Source: Pyronema omphalodes | Taxonomy: Eukaryota; Ascomycota; Pezizomycetes; Pezizales; Pyronemataceae | Length of the DNA: 64,000 bases | Direction: 5' to 3' | Assembly: GCA_024516155.1 (NCBI GenBank) | Contig: JAJJXM010000014.1 | Location: 186,001 to 250,000 of the forward strand | In this document: piece after piece, positions 10,996 through 23,633 of the stretch | Layout of the letters: each line of letters opens with the position of its first letter | Numbering within the stretch: position 1 is the first letter of the stretch | Translations under genes and position numbers: made by a program | The notes under the pieces: model-generated | What the model saw: only the letters and a program-made list of their open reading frames with translations | Databases searched by the model: none | Told to the model about the DNA's origin: nothing

Positions 10996-13634
10996 GAGCG
11001 AAGTTTCTTTAGAGAGCTAGTAGCGTGTCAGTATTGTCCGCCAATCAGAAATTACTTGGATTGTGTTCGCTAAGCAAACGTCCCTGTATTGTAAGCGAAA
11101 CATACCTACTCTTTTACGAGAACTGCAATCTTTAGCAACCGAGTACTTGAGAAAGAAGATTTTTGAAATCAGTCAACACACGCTGCTGGAATTACTACGG
11201 GGTGCGGTCAGCTTTTGAACGAAGCCCGAGAGAGCGGGTATCTCGGGTCTCCACCATCGACTATGTCATACTCACTCGATAACGGACGTTTGTCCAAAAT
11301 CGCGTTCTTCGGAGTATCCGCAGCTGACCGGCGTGGATTAGAAAATTAATTTGTGTTTCTGGGGTCGGTGATTCCCCACGATTATATCGGGTGTGTGTAG
11401 GCGACCTTCTCGAAGGGGAGGACCCTGGATAAATCCCCCACCGGTCAACGGCGCCATCACTGATGTCACCATAAACTAACAAGCGCAGACAGCGCTCGCA
11501 TTGGCAGAATCCTCGAACCGCAAAATGATATAATCTCTTAAAACCTGCAAAATCATCTTCATGGAAATAACTCTATGGAAGCAGATTTATAGTACAGGTA
11601 ACTTGATGCTAGCACCTTCGAGATAGCTCAAATTACGACATAAGAATAATAAAAGAAGGTGTGATGGCAAAGCGTGATCAACGCCTGATGGAGAATATGC
11701 TGGTCGGGAATAAAATATTCCCGCCATCTTCTAGTGTTATCTTGGTGGTGTAAATACAGTCGACTGTAATCAGTTGTCCAATCCTGAAATATTACCAGAA
11801 GATATGCAAAACTTTAAACATCGCCTCATCGGAGGCAGCCGACCATATTTTTCCGTTTCTATGGGTGTTGTTCCGTCCGGGCAGATGAGAAGGGACCGCC
11901 GATCCCGGAGATCAGGCCGTTGTGGAGAAGGGCATATCATGCTCAAACAGCTACTGTGCGGGCGGCAGCGGACGCCAATGCAGACTCAAATCCGACCTTA
12001 CGGCACGCTATGGGGTTTCTACCCCGCTCTTCACAGGGTCTCCACGAATTTTGTTTCAACCACGTGAAGCTGCGGGCTGGGTATTTGTGGAGATGAATCC
12101 TTTTTGTCGCGAGACCTTTTGCCTTTATTCTTCGCATCTCGGTCGGTGAGGAGTGCAACAATTTTACCCTCGTGGTTAAAATGAATCTCCATAGAAACGT
12201 TCTAGAAGGTTGGGAAGACGCCCTCAGAAGGGCAAGTTTCAAAACCTCCGGCTGTTGCACCACGCTAACTTGGCAAAGCTTATCTCAACAGCAGAAAGAG
12301 CCGCGGCATATGGTGATCTTGGGTAAAAACGACGGGTAGGCTCGGCAAAATGATAATCACGGGCCGATTAATTTTCCACCCTCAAATGAGTGGTCGGAAG
12401 GAAGTCTTTCCGCATTTCCTACGGATTCACCGATGGCGCAATTATGCTCCCTATCGCAATGTGGGTGATATGTGGTGATGCCAGCCTGACCCCGCGAGCA
12501 GAGTAGTTAATATTATGCCCTATCGGCACATGAAAAGACTGATAGGGACACAGATCCGAGTTAATCTATCTTAAATTTAAAATCTGAAATTTTCTTCCTT
12601 GCATGTACTGATAATTCTAATATAATTTCATGTGCCCAATCATTGGAGTATTCTGTATGTCTTGGCAATAAACGAAAACTGGCTGGGAACTTGATTCTAT
12701 TCACCCTATGGTACCGACACCATATATCACTCGTATTTAATGAAATGAAACGTCCAGAGGCACCAGAAAGAAAAATCATCCGCAGTCAGCTCATTTTCCA
12801 ACGTATAATTATACTTCATTCAGCATAACCAGCAACAGTCTGAGACCAACTCCTCCAGCACTCCCAATTTCCTCTCCGACCTATTCGAAAATTCTTCATC
12901 CTATGCACACCTCCGATGCCGCCTGCCCTACAGATCACAGAACATTTATAGGTTTGAAATGTGAAATTACCCTTTGCAGAAACCTTCTTTTTTCTTTTTC
13001 AACGCAAATTGTGCATCATCTTCGACAGTGTAAAATGAAGAATGTGCATGGTACCTAGTCATGGAACAATCCATAACGATATGAAAAATTCATCAAATAA
13101 CAAAGATATAAAATTCGTAATAAACTGTCACCGTTGCACAATTGTACGCCTTAGTGGACCTGAGAGAGGGGTTGTGCTACATGTAACCATCGCCAGACTT
13201 CGCCAGACTTCGCCAAGCCCCGAGCCCTTCCCGCACTTTCAGCCGCATACGTTCTAGAGCACCCCCGCTAACTTACCCTATCATCAAACTCAGCCCTCAT
13301 CTCGTGCCCCGCCATCATCACTCAAGTCAAACCACCCCACCTCGCTCTCGAACCCCGCGTCTACGTCACCCCGCGACCGCGTCGTGCAACCACCAACCAC
13401 ACAATCCATAGCTCGAGGAATACTACACCTCATACTCTCGGCTCGCGCACAGAACAAGTACCATCTACGATTACAAATTCACACGACCACACGATCATAA
13501 CGAATCACAACTTACAGCATACACTCTCTACGCTCTCTACATCCACGGTCCCTACGAGATACACGAGTTACTCGATCTTAAGGTTCATAGATTAAACAGC
13601 CCCAATATATTGCGACAGTACAACTCAATTTGCG
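10996..13634. other. 2.6-kb intergenic region, no gene seen
   Basis: Divergent promoter space between the peptide transporter (minus) and the CTR86-like gene (plus). The short frames at 11261-11482 and 11774-12263 overlap one another and show no family signature. A small palindrome, CGGGAATAAAATATTCCCG, lies near 11707-11725. The last 350 bases before 13635 are C/A-rich, like a fungal 5' leader. Confidence 0.4.
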
Positions 13635-16173
13635 ATGTCTTCGGTTCCTTTGATTGAAGAACTCGTGGTACTCCTGCTCTGCGGACAGGAAGCGGCGTTC
13701 AGTTATGGCGGAGTATTGAACGTGAGTGCGCAAAGCACAAGTGATCAGGAGTTCAAGAATATTGTCAAAGAGACGCAAAGGAAGAAGGAAACAAGGTATG
13801 ATTAATTTTTATCATTTTCTTTAACTGCCTCTGCATATCTACCCCCCCCCCCCCCCCTCCCCTCTGGCCGTGTTTATAGTACGTCGGGTTTCATTATACG
13901 TTTTTGGATTTCAGTGAATCCTGTTGGACTTCGTTGGATTTCGTTGGACTTCATTGGACGTTATGATATGAACCTTACCGAACATTGTCGAGCCTTACGT
14001 CTCACAGATTGCGACGGCGCCAGGCACCAGAAGATCCGCTGATGGTTAGAAAAAGGGAACAACTTGGACATTCACGACGAGTATGGCATCATATGACACA
14101 AGCATTGGAAGCCGGTAACAAGGAGCTCGCTGAAGGAAAACACCACAACCTCGCCAAAGTTTGGGACATTGTGTTGTTGGCGCGAAATTTGTTGGCAGCA
14201 AAGGAGGTTGCCCAGGATCTTGCTGCAGAGGAGGGTTTTGAGGCGGAGGTTAGAAGGTTGCTGCATATTTGTATTGAACATGCGAGCAAACCTCTTGGTG
14301 CAGAGCAGGATAAGGCCGCGCATGATAAAGAATTACAAACTAAGGGTGGCTGTAAGTTCTTCCCTCCAGTTCCCTACCTCCGCCAATCCCAATGGCTATG
14401 AAAGCAATTGCTAATTGGTGAAATAGACAAGAAAATCATGATCACCTGCCTTCAGTTCATCAACAACCTAATTACCGGTAACGAAACCCGTAAACTCCAT
14501 ATCTGGCTCCATCTCTTCGGTACACCTAGCTCTCTACATGCCACTACTACCCCACTGGGCAAGACAAAAGCCAAACCAACGAAAGGTGGTAAAAACGCAG
14601 CCAAATCCCCACCCGCACCAGGCAGCGGTGTTGGTCCCATCAACGTTTCTTCCACACCCGGCGTCTCCGCCGCTCAACACAATGAAACCGCAGCAAAATG
14701 CAACTCGTTATCCGCGGGCTTCAACACCAAGCACTACAAGCCTGGTTTCCTTACCAATATCCCGCGTCTCTTACAACCCGATGAGATTGAACCGCTCTTG
14801 ATTATAATACAGTCAGGAGTTAGTCAGATCCCAGGAACGGATGAGAGCATGCAGGCTGTGAGGTGTAAATTGATGTTGGCGCAAGGATCTGGAAGGGATC
14901 TTTTTAGAGAAATTTTGGTATTCTTGGGCGCTTGGGAGGTGGATGAGGATGATTTCTGTCATATTGTTTTGACACAGATTACGGAAGCTATTCTGTTGAA
15001 TGGCTTGGCTCCGTATGCGTACGAGAGCTTCAAGTCAGATGGACTGGAAATTGTTACACCCGCTCAATCGGTGTTATTGAAGTTGTTGGTATCGGTTTAC
15101 AAGGAACCCCGTCGCTTGCGTCACCCTCATAGAACAGCACAGCAGGATGAAGAAGAAACCCCGATCCTTCAGATGGATAAAACCATCCCTCCTTTCTTCA
15201 TCAATGCATTCCGGAAAAGCGTCATTGACGAAATCATCAAAATTGTCCGGTTACAAGGCGAGATTTCCAAGGGAACCAAGTCGAAAGATGAGTTTACATG
15301 GAGTCTTTGGGATCTTGATAGGATATATGAGGGTGTTTATCAATTCCTAGAACTCTTTGTTCTCTTCTCAGAGGATCATGAAGTCAAAGCAGAAATGGCC
15401 AAAGACTGGGGTTTCATCGGTAACATTATCCAACTCCTAGGAGAAATGGATAAAGCCATCCCACGATACCTAGCCAGCAAAGACACTAAACGCGACCCCC
15501 CTAAACCTGGAACTGTACAGACCGGTACTAACACAACCGTCAACACCACTGGAATAAAGGAAAATCACATGGTAGAACGTCCTTTTGATCTCTCTGGAGA
15601 CCTCCCAGAAGAACCGGCGGAAGATCAAACTCAGGATGGTTATGATGATGATAATGATAGAGACTTGGTTGAACCGGAGGAATTTACTTGGCCGCATGTT
15701 AAGAGGTTTTGTGTTAACCTGATTAGCAATTTGACTTGTGTCGATGATGTGGTGCCGAATAAGGAGGTTCAGGATTTCGTTAGGGAACATGATGGCTTGG
15801 TTCCTATATTGAATCAGTGTAAATATGATGATGATAATCCTTGTAAGTTATTCCGTCCTGCCTTCTGTTCTGTGGGTTGCGGGTGGGATCTGTCAATCTA
15901 TGAATATAGAAGAAATATGCTAATGAAATAAAAATAGATATCCGGGAATATGCTATCATATGTCTAAAAGGACTTCTAGGAGGAAACTTGGAATCGCAAG
16001 AGGTTGTAAGAAGCCTGGAAGCGAAGAAGGTTGAGGTCCCGGAAGAAGTATTGGATAGGAATGAGTATGAACATTTGATTGATAATAAAGGTCGTATGAC
16101 TATGAGTAAGAGGGATAGGCTTGAGAGGAATGGAAATGTGGATGGGGAAAGGGTCACGGAGATTAAGGAATAA
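13635..16173 (+). CDS. Ataxin-10-like protein (fungal CTR86 type)
   Basis: Four exons: 13635-13795, 14008-14351, 14427-15842, 15938-16173; 718 residues, all phases consistent. Family knowledge: fungal members are annotated 'copper transport protein 86' and share the C-terminal ataxin-10 domain; the copper role is historical and not well supported. Seen: an alpha-helical, armadillo-like body, a low-complexity K/P/S insert near residues 215-240 (KTKAKPTKGGKNAAKSPP), an acidic linker, then the ataxin-10 domain spanning the last splice junction: FCVNLISNLTCVDD, HDGLVPILNQCKYDDDNP, then YIREYAIICLKGLLGGNLES. The junction CCT T|AT ATC CGG rebuilds the conserved NP-Y/F-IREYA motif, which confirms the last exon. 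The tail is basic and acidic (MTMSKRDRLERNG). Intron 1 contains a run of about 17 C's. Confidence 0.9.
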
Positions 16174-18592
16174 GGTGGGGGAGGCAGATGAGGGAGATGG
16201 GGGGAGGAAGAGAATGCGCGAAGAGATTGGATGGAGAGGATGGGTGAAGATGATGGGTGAAGATGATAGGTGATGAGGTTGGAGGTTAGTCAGCATTTAA
16301 GATTTGGGATCTGGGATTTGGGATTTTGGTAGGCAGCGGCGTTTCAGGGGTTGTTCTTTTATTTTTTTGTTTTTGAAGACGGAAAAGTTAGGATAGGAAT
16401 TCGTTATCTTTTTTTTAAGGGACAAAGAAAAAAATATTTCATTTCATATAGCATCGTTTTCTTGAAGCTGATGGATAAACCATTGCACTGATGAACTACA
16501 CAACCACGTGGGCGGGCCGTGCACATGCGGGTTACCGAGATGGTTGTCTTGTGGTCGTTGGTTACATACAGTCTCTAGTATCTTTTACGTTAGTCTATCT
16601 GCTTCATACGCTATGTTTAATTTGCTTTAGATTATCATGACGAGAAATTAGGATTTCGTCATCGTTTGTTGGTTTTTTGGGGTTTGGATGTATGGTGGGT
16701 TGGTTGGTTGGTTGCTTGGTTTGTTGCGTGGTTCTTCGATATGTCATTTCGCTTTATTTGTAAGTGATCATTACGCTTTATTTGTGGGTGATTATCTGGA
16801 TGTATGATTTATCCGTATGTATGATTTTATCTGGATGATTTTATCTGGATGCTGATTTTTTGGGGTTACTTAGAGATGCATTATCTGCTAGACGGAATTA
16901 TAGTATTATAGCATTATAGCATTATATGGATATATATTGTGATGATGATGATGATCCTTTTTTTTTTTTTTTTGATTTTTATAGACATAGATGGGTTTTT
17001 ATAGACAGACGTGGTTTTTTTATGGGTGTTGGGTATTGGGTGTTAGTTATGTATGGGTGTTAGTTATGCTATGGGTATGGGTAATCGCATGCTGTATGGT
17101 GCTATGTAGAAGATACATATTTATCTGCTGTGTACATATTTATCTGCTGTGTATAGATTTCTGGTACCGGTACCGGCTGTTGTTGGTGGTTAGTGATTGG
17201 TGGAGGAGTATACTTGGAGATACCTGGAGATACGAGATTTACTTAGCTGATCAGGGAGGGGGGGGGGAGGGGGAGGGGGTCAAGTCTTTGTCGATGTAAA
17301 AAATTCTTCTAAACGGCAGCCGGGAAGAAAGGAACTTGTATGTAGAAAACCGAAAACCCCCTGGTCTCCGTCCGATGTCCGGTGTCCGAGGAGTTAATGG
17401 CGCTTTTTAGCTTGGGTTATGGGATTAGGTACACCCCACTCTAACTAGGCTAATGAACTAAACTAACTAACATAAGCGAACGGAAATAGCTACAGTTAGC
17501 TACAGTTAGCTATATTTGCCTGCTAGCTACACTTGGGTAGATGGCTGCTGAAATTCTCAGGTCTTTTGCTTCTGAATGTTAAATTGGCTGAACGATGAAA
17601 AGGAATTTTCTTGGGGGTTTTTTGGCTGAGGCTGGGTGATTGAATTGGATTGTAACGAGTACGACTGTACGAGTACTTTTGTAGTTGGGGGAATGGAATA
17701 AATACATAATGGAATAATGGAATGATTGATGTTACACTGCCCACCGCTCACCGCCTACTTTCTACTTTCTACTGCCCACCGCTAATCTCCCTCCCTCCCT
17801 CCCTCCCTCCCCCCCCCCTCTGCTGACTGAGAACTCCTCTCGTCTCGTCTCGTCTGTACCCGGTCTCATCTGTACCTGGTCTGGTCTGGTCTGGTCTGGT
17901 CTGGTCTTGCCTTTTCACCCCCCCCCCCCCCCCCCCCCCCCGAAAAATCCCTACATACAGCCCAGGCCATCCACGACGGAAAAAAATTACGTCCCCCCCC
18001 CCCTTCGGCTCCTGTTCTTCCTTCTCCTCCTCCTTCTCGGTTCCTTTCATTCCTTTTCCTTTTTTTCTGAAATCCCTTTTTTTAATACCCACAACTGTAA
18101 TCCCATAAAAGAAAGATCAAAGCAAAGGGAAGGAGGATCTTATCGTCTATCGTCTATCAACCTATCGTACATCGTCCTATCCTACATCGTCTACGTCGCA
18201 TCGACCCTTTGTACATCGTCACATCGCGCAAAGACCAACTCCAAGATTCATATTGCTACTCTGCACGGAACTTTGATACGCCGAAAGCACAGAAGCACAG
18301 ATCAGCTATACCATATCATCGTCATCGCTGTTAGCATCATCATCATCATCATCATCATCGTCGCAGTTAGCATCATCGTCATTGGAATTAGTATCGAGTA
18401 TCGACATTAGCATAGCATAGCATAAGCATAAGCACAGGCATAGACATAAGCATCTTATCTTCCCCATCATCACTTCCTCGCCAGCGCGCACAAGTTGGGC
18501 GCTGAAGATCTGGCCCCAACCTACCAACCAACCACCCACCAACCATCCTATCAACCGGCGCGAATCTAGCAGTCAGCAGCCAGAAGTCAGCA
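16174..18592. other. 2.4-kb intergenic region, low complexity
   Basis: Rich in G/T on the plus strand (16320-17300), then pyrimidine tracts in the leader of the next gene: (CCCT)n near 17785-17820, (TCTGG)n near 17875-17905, C-runs at about 17918-17941 and 17993-18003, (CAT)n at about 18336-18360, and 'cataag' repeats at about 18410-18450. Three tandem 'gcattatag' copies lie near 16899-16926. No conserved protein frame was found. Confidence 0.45.
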
Positions 18593-21304
18593 ATGACAGC
18601 CTCCTTCTATAACCCCTCCTCGGGTACCAGCAATGAATCCACCGGTTTACATACATTAGTAGAAGGACTTACCAGCTCGAGTCCTGTACTTCCTGAGTCC
18701 GGTGCTTCGGGTCAGAGTATTTTTAATACTTCTGCTGCGTCGAATTCTGAGGGGACTGCTTCGGCTACGGGGTTGGGAATTACTACAGCCACGACTACGA
18801 CTGCAGCGACGACTACAGCGACGACTGCAGCCACGCAGAAACAAACGGAAGCCTCAACTTCAACTTCAACTTCAACTTCAACTTCGGCACCACCGGTAAA
18901 GGAGGTGGATGATCCCACGCAACAAATGGGGAAACAGAAATCGGCCTTGGGAACGAAAATGCAGAATGAGGGACAAACCCAGGGCGCGCAGAAGTGTAGT
19001 AGTTATAGAGGTAGGATTTTTTTTTGCCTTTGATTTTTTTGTGGGGAGAGGGGGAGGGAATACAGCGGGATGCCTCGTTGGGTTGGTGGTGCGGATACCT
19101 CGTGCGGAGGAGCTGGATTGTGCGGGAGTTTGCTGGACGTTTACGGGACTTTGCAGAGCTTCGTCGGAGCTTCGTCAGGACTGTCGGAACTGTTGGAACT
19201 GTTTCGGACTGTCAGAACGCCGTCGAGCTAACATACCATAGGATCCGACACCGTTAAACTCGAAGAATTCCTCTACACGCGCGGGTTCCGGGAGGGAGCT
19301 TGTAGCGACATCACCATCAAAGCCTTCGGACGACGCTACCCACTCCACCGATTAATCCTCGACCGCTCCCCGTTTTTCTCATCCTGCTTCAACGGCGGCC
19401 CCTGGACCGAGTCCGAGTCCAGCGAGATTACTTTATCGCCAGAAACTGCCGATAGGAACATCACTCAACATGCCTTTGAGATTGCGTTAGCGCGATTGTA
19501 TGGTCATGTCGATGAAGCTGAGGAGGATGCTCATGCGCTTCCCTTGTTGGCTGCGGCGAGCTACTTGGAGCTTCAAGACCTTGCCGAATCGTGTGTAAAC
19601 AGCTTGTTACGGAATTTAACAACGACTGGAATTAGGGATATTGTCACGTTCGTTACTAGCAGCTACTATGGACCATTGACTGATCGCCTTCTTGAGAGTG
19701 CTAAGGCGCTTCTTTATAGAGATGGTTGGGAGATGGATTTTGCAAATGGATGGGATGGTATCAGTGGGGAATTCGCAGCTGAGATTATTGGTTACGATGG
19801 TTTCTATTGTCCTAACGAATACGCTCGTTACTGTTTCGTTAGGGACTTGATCAACTTTCGTCTTAAGCAATCTTACAGTGAACCAACATCCCCAGTGGGA
19901 GGAGAGTTCATGAAAATCCCCACCACAAGCGCGGCTTCTATAGTCGATAGCGACACAGTAACAGTCTACGCCGACTCCACCGACGATGCTGCGGCGGGTG
20001 ATGAAGATCCCGACATTAAGCCTCTCCGTTTATTACTTGAGAACGGTATCTATTTCTGCCATATTGACTTTGCCGAGCTCCAATCCATTGCGGAAGATGT
20101 CGACTTTTTCGGCCGTCCTATGGTGAAGGAATCTACCATCCGTAACGCCCTTTGGCAACAAATGCAGCTTCGTCAAAAAGTTCTTTCCTGTCCCAACGAC
20201 TCTCCTGAGTTAGGAATCAGCAAAACTGAATTTATACCCTCAACCGCAGCTAAGAAAGCTTTAACTCAGAACGAAGCCTCCCCCGCGAATGCAAATGATA
20301 GACAAGCAGCTTCAACCAATAGCCCCAAGAAGGCAATTTCTCTCAACACCTCCGTCGCTACTTTACGTCCCAAACCCAGTCTCTCACGTCTAGACCAAAT
20401 CTTTGGCTGCGGACGTCCCGCACGCCGCTACATCATCCCCTCTGAAGACAGTTCCACCACAGTAATCGGGGATTGTCCCGAGCCACCCACTCGTCGCTCC
20501 GCCAGTCCATCCGAAGGCACCAAAACCACGCTCGACTCCCTAGCATCTGAAACCGGTGAAGAAATCCGATACTCAGAATTCCCACCCTTCCGCTTCTCGG
20601 TGGAATTTAAATCCACCGCAAGCCTAAAAGAAAGAAAAAGAGTCTACTCAAAAACTGTTTTCTATGCTGGAAGCTTTTGGAATATTTATATCCAGAAAGT
20701 TGTGAAAGGAACGAAATCGGTACAGCTTGGTGTTTACCTTCATAGAGCTAAAGATAGAGACGGAACGGGAAGTCAGGCTTCTTCTGGTATTGCTCAGGTT
20801 AGTAGAGATACTGAGTTATTACTTCAACCCGGTTCTGGGGCGAAAGGTGATAACAGCTCCAACACCAACTCCGCTACAGGGGAAATAGACCCCCTGGACC
20901 CAACAACAACAACAACAGGGGACATATCCCTATCAAGAGCAGCAACACCAAGAGGAGGACCATCAACAAGTAGCACTATAGACCCGGCTTTGGGTTTCTA
21001 TGAAGATACTAGACCGATGATACAGACATATTTTAAGATCTTTAGTCCCTCGAGAAAGGGAAAGATGTTGAGTATGTTTTCTAGTAGACCGGATGGGTTT
21101 AATTTTAGTCAGAGTTGGGGCTGGAAATCTAGTAGTTTGATTCTGGATGAGCAGGAGAGAGGTGATGCGGGCGATAGGGGAACCTTGAGGTTTATGGTTG
21201 TTTTGGGTAGGTTTTTATTTTTCCGTTTTTTTATGGGGATGATGAGGGATGTGGGATGTGATATGATGCTAATATGATGCTAATGATGGATAGGTAATGT
21301 GTAA
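18593..21304 (+). CDS. BTB/POZ-domain protein
   Basis: Three exons: 18593-19010, 19242-21206, 21294-21304; 797 residues. Intron 1 (231 nt) joins AGA G to GA TCC, giving ...SSYRGSDTVKLEEFLYTRGFREG. Seen: residues 1-140 are Ser/Thr-rich and disordered, with runs of T/A and an encoded (TS)n from an ACTTCA microsatellite. The BTB fold follows (about 155-270: CSDITIKAFGRRYPLHRLILDRSPFF, the D-I-x-I...H-x-x-I-L-x-x-S-P-F-F pattern). The rest is a large C-terminal region found in fungal BTB proteins of the GCL-like type. Family knowledge: BTB domains dimerise and often serve as cullin-3 adaptors; a substrate cannot be named. The last exon is tiny (GT AAT GTG TAA); if the last intron is retained, the frame stops at 21277 instead, so the C-terminus is uncertain. 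Confidence 0.83.
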
Positions 21305-22569
21305 ATCGCATCTCTTTAATATCGAGGACAATAAGACGATGACGAGGAGACGAGGACGAAGACGAGGACGAGGACGAAAAGATGAGAAGACGAAGCAGGT
21401 CGTGGGAAGCAGGTAGCGGGTAGCGGGTGATAGGGGTGGGAGTAGTGCAAAATAAGGATCCGGTTATTAGTTTCTGTGGTTAATAAGGCATTTTTTTTTT
21501 CATTTTCAAAGAGGAAATAGGATGTTGTATCTATTCTTTTTATTTATTTATTCATCTAGTTTTTTTGCTTTTTTGCTTTTTTTATTTTTTTTTGTAGGCT
21601 TTTTATTTTTTGTTTTTGTTTTTTTTATTTCCTATTTTATTTCTGGGGGCTGCATAGATGTAATGCGCTTTATCTTCTTATCTTATTATTTTTTTTTTGT
21701 TTTGGGGGGGGCTTTTTTTTAATGCATTGATGGCATGTTGTGTGCTTTTTGGGTGGATTTTTGGGTGGGATTTTTTTTGGGTGGGATTTTTCTCTTTTTT
21801 TTTGGTTTTTCTGGGTTTATTATTGATGTAGCTTTTGAGGGGTTTTATTAAGTTTGTGGTTTTATCAAGTTTGTGGTTTTGTAGTTTTGTGGTTTTGGGG
21901 AGATATTTTTTTTTCTTTTTTCTGGAAATATAGCTTGGATTCTAGGATGGCTTGGGTATATATTTATTTATTTAGTTTTTATTTTTTGTGCTGTTTCTTG
22001 TGCTGTTGAAACTGTTTTTTTTTTGTTTTTTTGCTTTGGTGTTCTTTTTTTTGCTTTGCTTTGCTGGTCTTTTGGAAGAATGATACTTTTATCTTTTATC
22101 TTTTATCTTTTTCATTTTTCATTTTTCGGTTTCTTGGGTTTTTGTATTTTTGTTTTTGATTTTCAGTTTCTTGTTTCTTTTTCTTCTTCTTCTTCTTCTT
22201 CTTCTTCTTCTTCATGTGCTTACATCGTTTCCTGTCTTCTTCGTGTTGTGATAATTGTTGCTTGGATTTTTTGTTTTATATCTTCGGTTGAAATTTATTT
22301 ATTACTGCAAAAAGAATTGGGGTGTTGTTTTATGTTGTTGTGGTATTGTGTTATTGGGTGTTGTGGTGTTGTTGTTGTGTTGTGGTATTGTGTTGTGGTA
22401 TTGTGGTGTTGTGGTGTTGTGGTGTTGTGGTGTTGTGTTATTGTGTATGTGGTATTGTTGGATTTATTATGGTATCCTAAACGGCATAGATTGGGATTGA
22501 GATTAAGATCTTTGTTTCTCTTTTTCTTTCTCTTTCTCTTTCTCTTTCTCTACTCTACTCTACCCCACC
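21305..22569. other. T/G-rich low-complexity intergenic DNA
   Basis: Strong strand asymmetry: the plus strand consists mainly of T and G. It includes (TTC)n near 22180-22213, GTT/GTG repeats at about 22325-22450 and (TTTCTC)n near 22512-22550. Long frames here encode only F/L/C/V and are compositional artefacts. No gene. Confidence 0.5.
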
Positions 22570-22657
22570 CGTAAGTTATAACCACACAGCATCCTATCCC
22601 CACAGTTACAGCCAACATCGCTACATCGCTACCCCAGTATTTTCTGCGCGGACGCCG
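22570..22657 (+). repeat. Copy 1 of a ~90-bp direct repeat flanking a minisatellite
   Basis: The sequence begins CCGTAAGTTATAACCACACA and ends in ...tttctgcgcggacgccg. It matches 23541-23633 with a few substitutions and short indels. Both copies follow a 'ctctactcta' pyrimidine stretch. The GTAAGT looks like a splice donor, but no coding exon is evident. Confidence 0.75.
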
Positions 22658-22689
22658 TACCGTGCGGCTTGGGTATATATGATGTTATG

Positions 22690-23001
22690 GATTCATAGAT
22701 TCATAGATTCATAGATTCATAGATTCATAGATTCATAGATTCATAGATTCATAGATTCATAGATTCATAGATTCATAGATTCATAGATTCATAGATTCAT
22801 AGATTCATAGATTCATAGATTCATAGATTCATAGATTCATAGATTCATAGATTCATAGATTCATAGATTCATAGATTCATAGATTCATAGATTCATAGAT
22901 TCATAGATTCATAGATTCATAGATTCATAGATTCATAGATTCATAGATTCATAGATTCATAGATTCATAGATTCATAGATTCATAGATTGATAGATTCAT
23001 A
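22690..23001 (+). repeat. 8-bp minisatellite, unit ATTCATAG, ~38 copies
   Basis: A nearly perfect tandem array of ATTCATAG, with a single visible variant near the 3' end (attgatag at about 22987). An 8-bp unit cannot encode a uniform peptide repeat and has no spacers, so it is neither a protein repeat nor a CRISPR array. The homogeneity suggests recent expansion. Confidence 0.95.
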
Positions 23002-23540
23002 GGCAAGACTCAGGAGCCAGGAAAACAAATCTCTTGGTTGAGGGTATAGTATTGCGTCTGGATACAGCTTAAGTATCCGGGATTCCTGGGTCTCAGCTGT
23101 TCTTAGGTATAACTTTGCAGAAGCCTGGATCACGTTTTGAAATTTCTGGCTAAAAAAATGACCCAAGGCCCTAGATATCTTTTTGGTTTCTTATGGTTCG
23201 AGAAGAGGTGGACTGTGGACTGTGGGCTTGCTTGTATTTGCGTGGCTTTGCGTGGCATTGCGTGGCTTTAGGTTGGTGAATCTTCGTAATCTTTGTAATA
23301 TGATAGCCTGATCCTGCAGCCTGTTAACGGATTAAACAGTAGAAGGAATTAGATGTTGACTCATTGATATATATATCACGCTAACACGAATCCCTGTTTT
23401 CCACAGTCAACTCAAAATACTGTACCAAAGACAACCACCCAATAACACTACAGTCTACAGTCTACAGTAATGAACAACGTTTTGACTGCTTGCTTGGGGA
23501 TTCTTTGGGCTATTATTTCCTCTACTCTAAGGTCTCTATC

Positions 23541-23633
23541 CGTAAGTTATAACCACACAACATCCTATCCCCATATACAGCCAACATCGCTACAGCCTAC
23601 ATCGCTACCCCGGTATTTTCTCCGCGAACGCCG
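23541..23633 (+). repeat. Copy 2 of the ~90-bp direct repeat
   Basis: Matches 22570-22657. Just upstream (23470) an ATG starts a short frame with a signal-peptide-like hydrophobic stretch (MNNVLTACLGILWAIISSTL) that reaches the GTAAGT of the repeat. It is too short to call a gene. Confidence 0.7.

Noticed and set aside
22023..22574. 183-codon F/L/V/C-rich frame with signal-like segments
   Set aside because: Explained by the T/G-rich strand bias and microsatellites.
22690..23001. Possible CRISPR array
   Set aside because: The repeats are contiguous 8-mers without spacers, and the genome is eukaryotic.
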